Below are positions 63,853-64,000 of a stretch of DNA of 64,000 nt, piece by piece. The position numbers and the translations under genes are program-made. Within the stretch, counting starts at the first letter, position 1. The number at the start of each line of letters is the position of its first letter. The notes beneath the pieces were generated by a model. That model did no database searches and was not told the DNA's origin. It was given only the letters and a program-made list of their open reading frames with translations. Source of the stretch: CAWAXW01 sp963786155. GTDB lineage: Bacteria; Actinomycetota; CADDZG01; WHSQ01. Where the stretch lies: contig CAWAXW010000006.1 of NCBI GenBank assembly GCA_963786155.1, forward strand, positions 2,666,001-2,730,000, given 5' to 3'.

Positions 63853-64000
63853 TTAGCCCGCGAAATACAGGGTGGCTTTCTCGGCTACGTCTATGAGGGG
63901 GCCCCAGAAGAGGCCGAGGACGAGCGTTGCCGCCGCGGCGAGGGCGATGATCCCGTAGGACCAGCGGCCGCCCTCGAGTTGGATCGGCTCGTCGCTCTCC
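63853..64000 (-). CDS. C-terminus of a NuoN-like membrane subunit (partial)
   Basis: Read from the window edge, the last 48 residues are ESDEPIQLEGGRWSYGIIAL ... LVLGLFWGPLIDVAEKA ... FAG, then stop. The pattern of one final helix with G(L/I)FWGPLIDVAEKA matches the ends of NuoN and related antiporter-like subunits. If so, the genome has a second pump-type subunit directly upstream of nuoA. The short fragment leaves NuoM- or Mrp-type relatives possible. Confidence 0.5.
   Translation of the reverse strand, partial: ESDEPIQLEGGRWSYGIIALAAAATLVLGLFWGPLIDVAEKATLYFAG

Overview
The window looks like chromosomal DNA of a high-GC member of the Actinomycetota; I cannot place it below phylum. The signs are GC-rich codon use, frequent GTG/TTG starts, a tRNA-Thr, tRNA-Met, rpmG (L33) block, a DUF4012 protein beside a Wzz/BY-kinase, and many long secreted proteins built from actinobacterial repeat modules. 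There are no phage genes, transposases or CRISPR arrays.

Layout. (1) 1-5.5 kb, minus strand: two large secreted repeat proteins, one of RCC1 repeats plus DUF11, one of RTX-like Gly/Asp repeats plus thrombospondin type 3 (TSP3) repeats. (2) 5.6-8.6 kb: a NarL-type response regulator, a VanZ-like membrane protein, an acidic Gly/Ser-rich single-pass membrane protein, a small secreted protein behind a GEMM-type cyclic-dinucleotide riboswitch, and an AbrB-type regulator with a palindromic operator-like site. (3) 8.7-30.3 kb: a complete-looking Wzx/Wzy-type exopolysaccharide locus. It has the initiating polyprenyl-phosphate sugar transferase, six glycosyltransferase genes (one a double enzyme), flippase, polymerase, an asparagine-synthase-like enzyme, a methyltransferase, a PslG-like secreted glycosidase, a Wzz/BY-kinase, a DUF4012 protein and a low-molecular-weight tyrosine phosphatase. 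A second copy of the acidic membrane protein lies inside it. (4) 30.4-45.9 kb: secreted subtilisin-like, CARDB, TolB-like and BNR-repeat proteins mixed with rpmG, tRNAs, an agmatinase-like enzyme, a HTH + nucleotidyltransferase pair, a PGM1-like ATP-grasp ligase and a sirtuin. (5) 45.9-52.6 kb: tRNA-Tyr, an M23 peptidase, FtsH and a von Willebrand A protein. (6) 52.9-63.7 kb: a complex I operon in the order nuoA-B-C-D-H-I-J-K-L-M-N with no nuoE, nuoF or nuoG, and beyond it the C-terminus of another NuoN-like subunit.

How it fits together. In region 3 the initiating transferase loads the lipid carrier, the glycosyltransferases build the repeat unit, Wzx and Wzy flip and polymerise it, and kinase plus phosphatase control chain length. 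The riboswitch, AbrB protein and response regulator sit at the border of this locus and may couple surface output to second messengers; that link is inference. Region 6 would form a membrane complex I whose electron input is not encoded here.

Quality caveat. From about 46 to 62 kb seven conserved minus-strand genes carry single-base frameshifts (about nine in ftsH; one to three each in the M23, vWA, nuoN, nuoI, nuoH and nuoD genes), while 6-45 kb is clean. In five of the seven the gene length comes out as expected once the indels are counted. This looks more like consensus error than decay.
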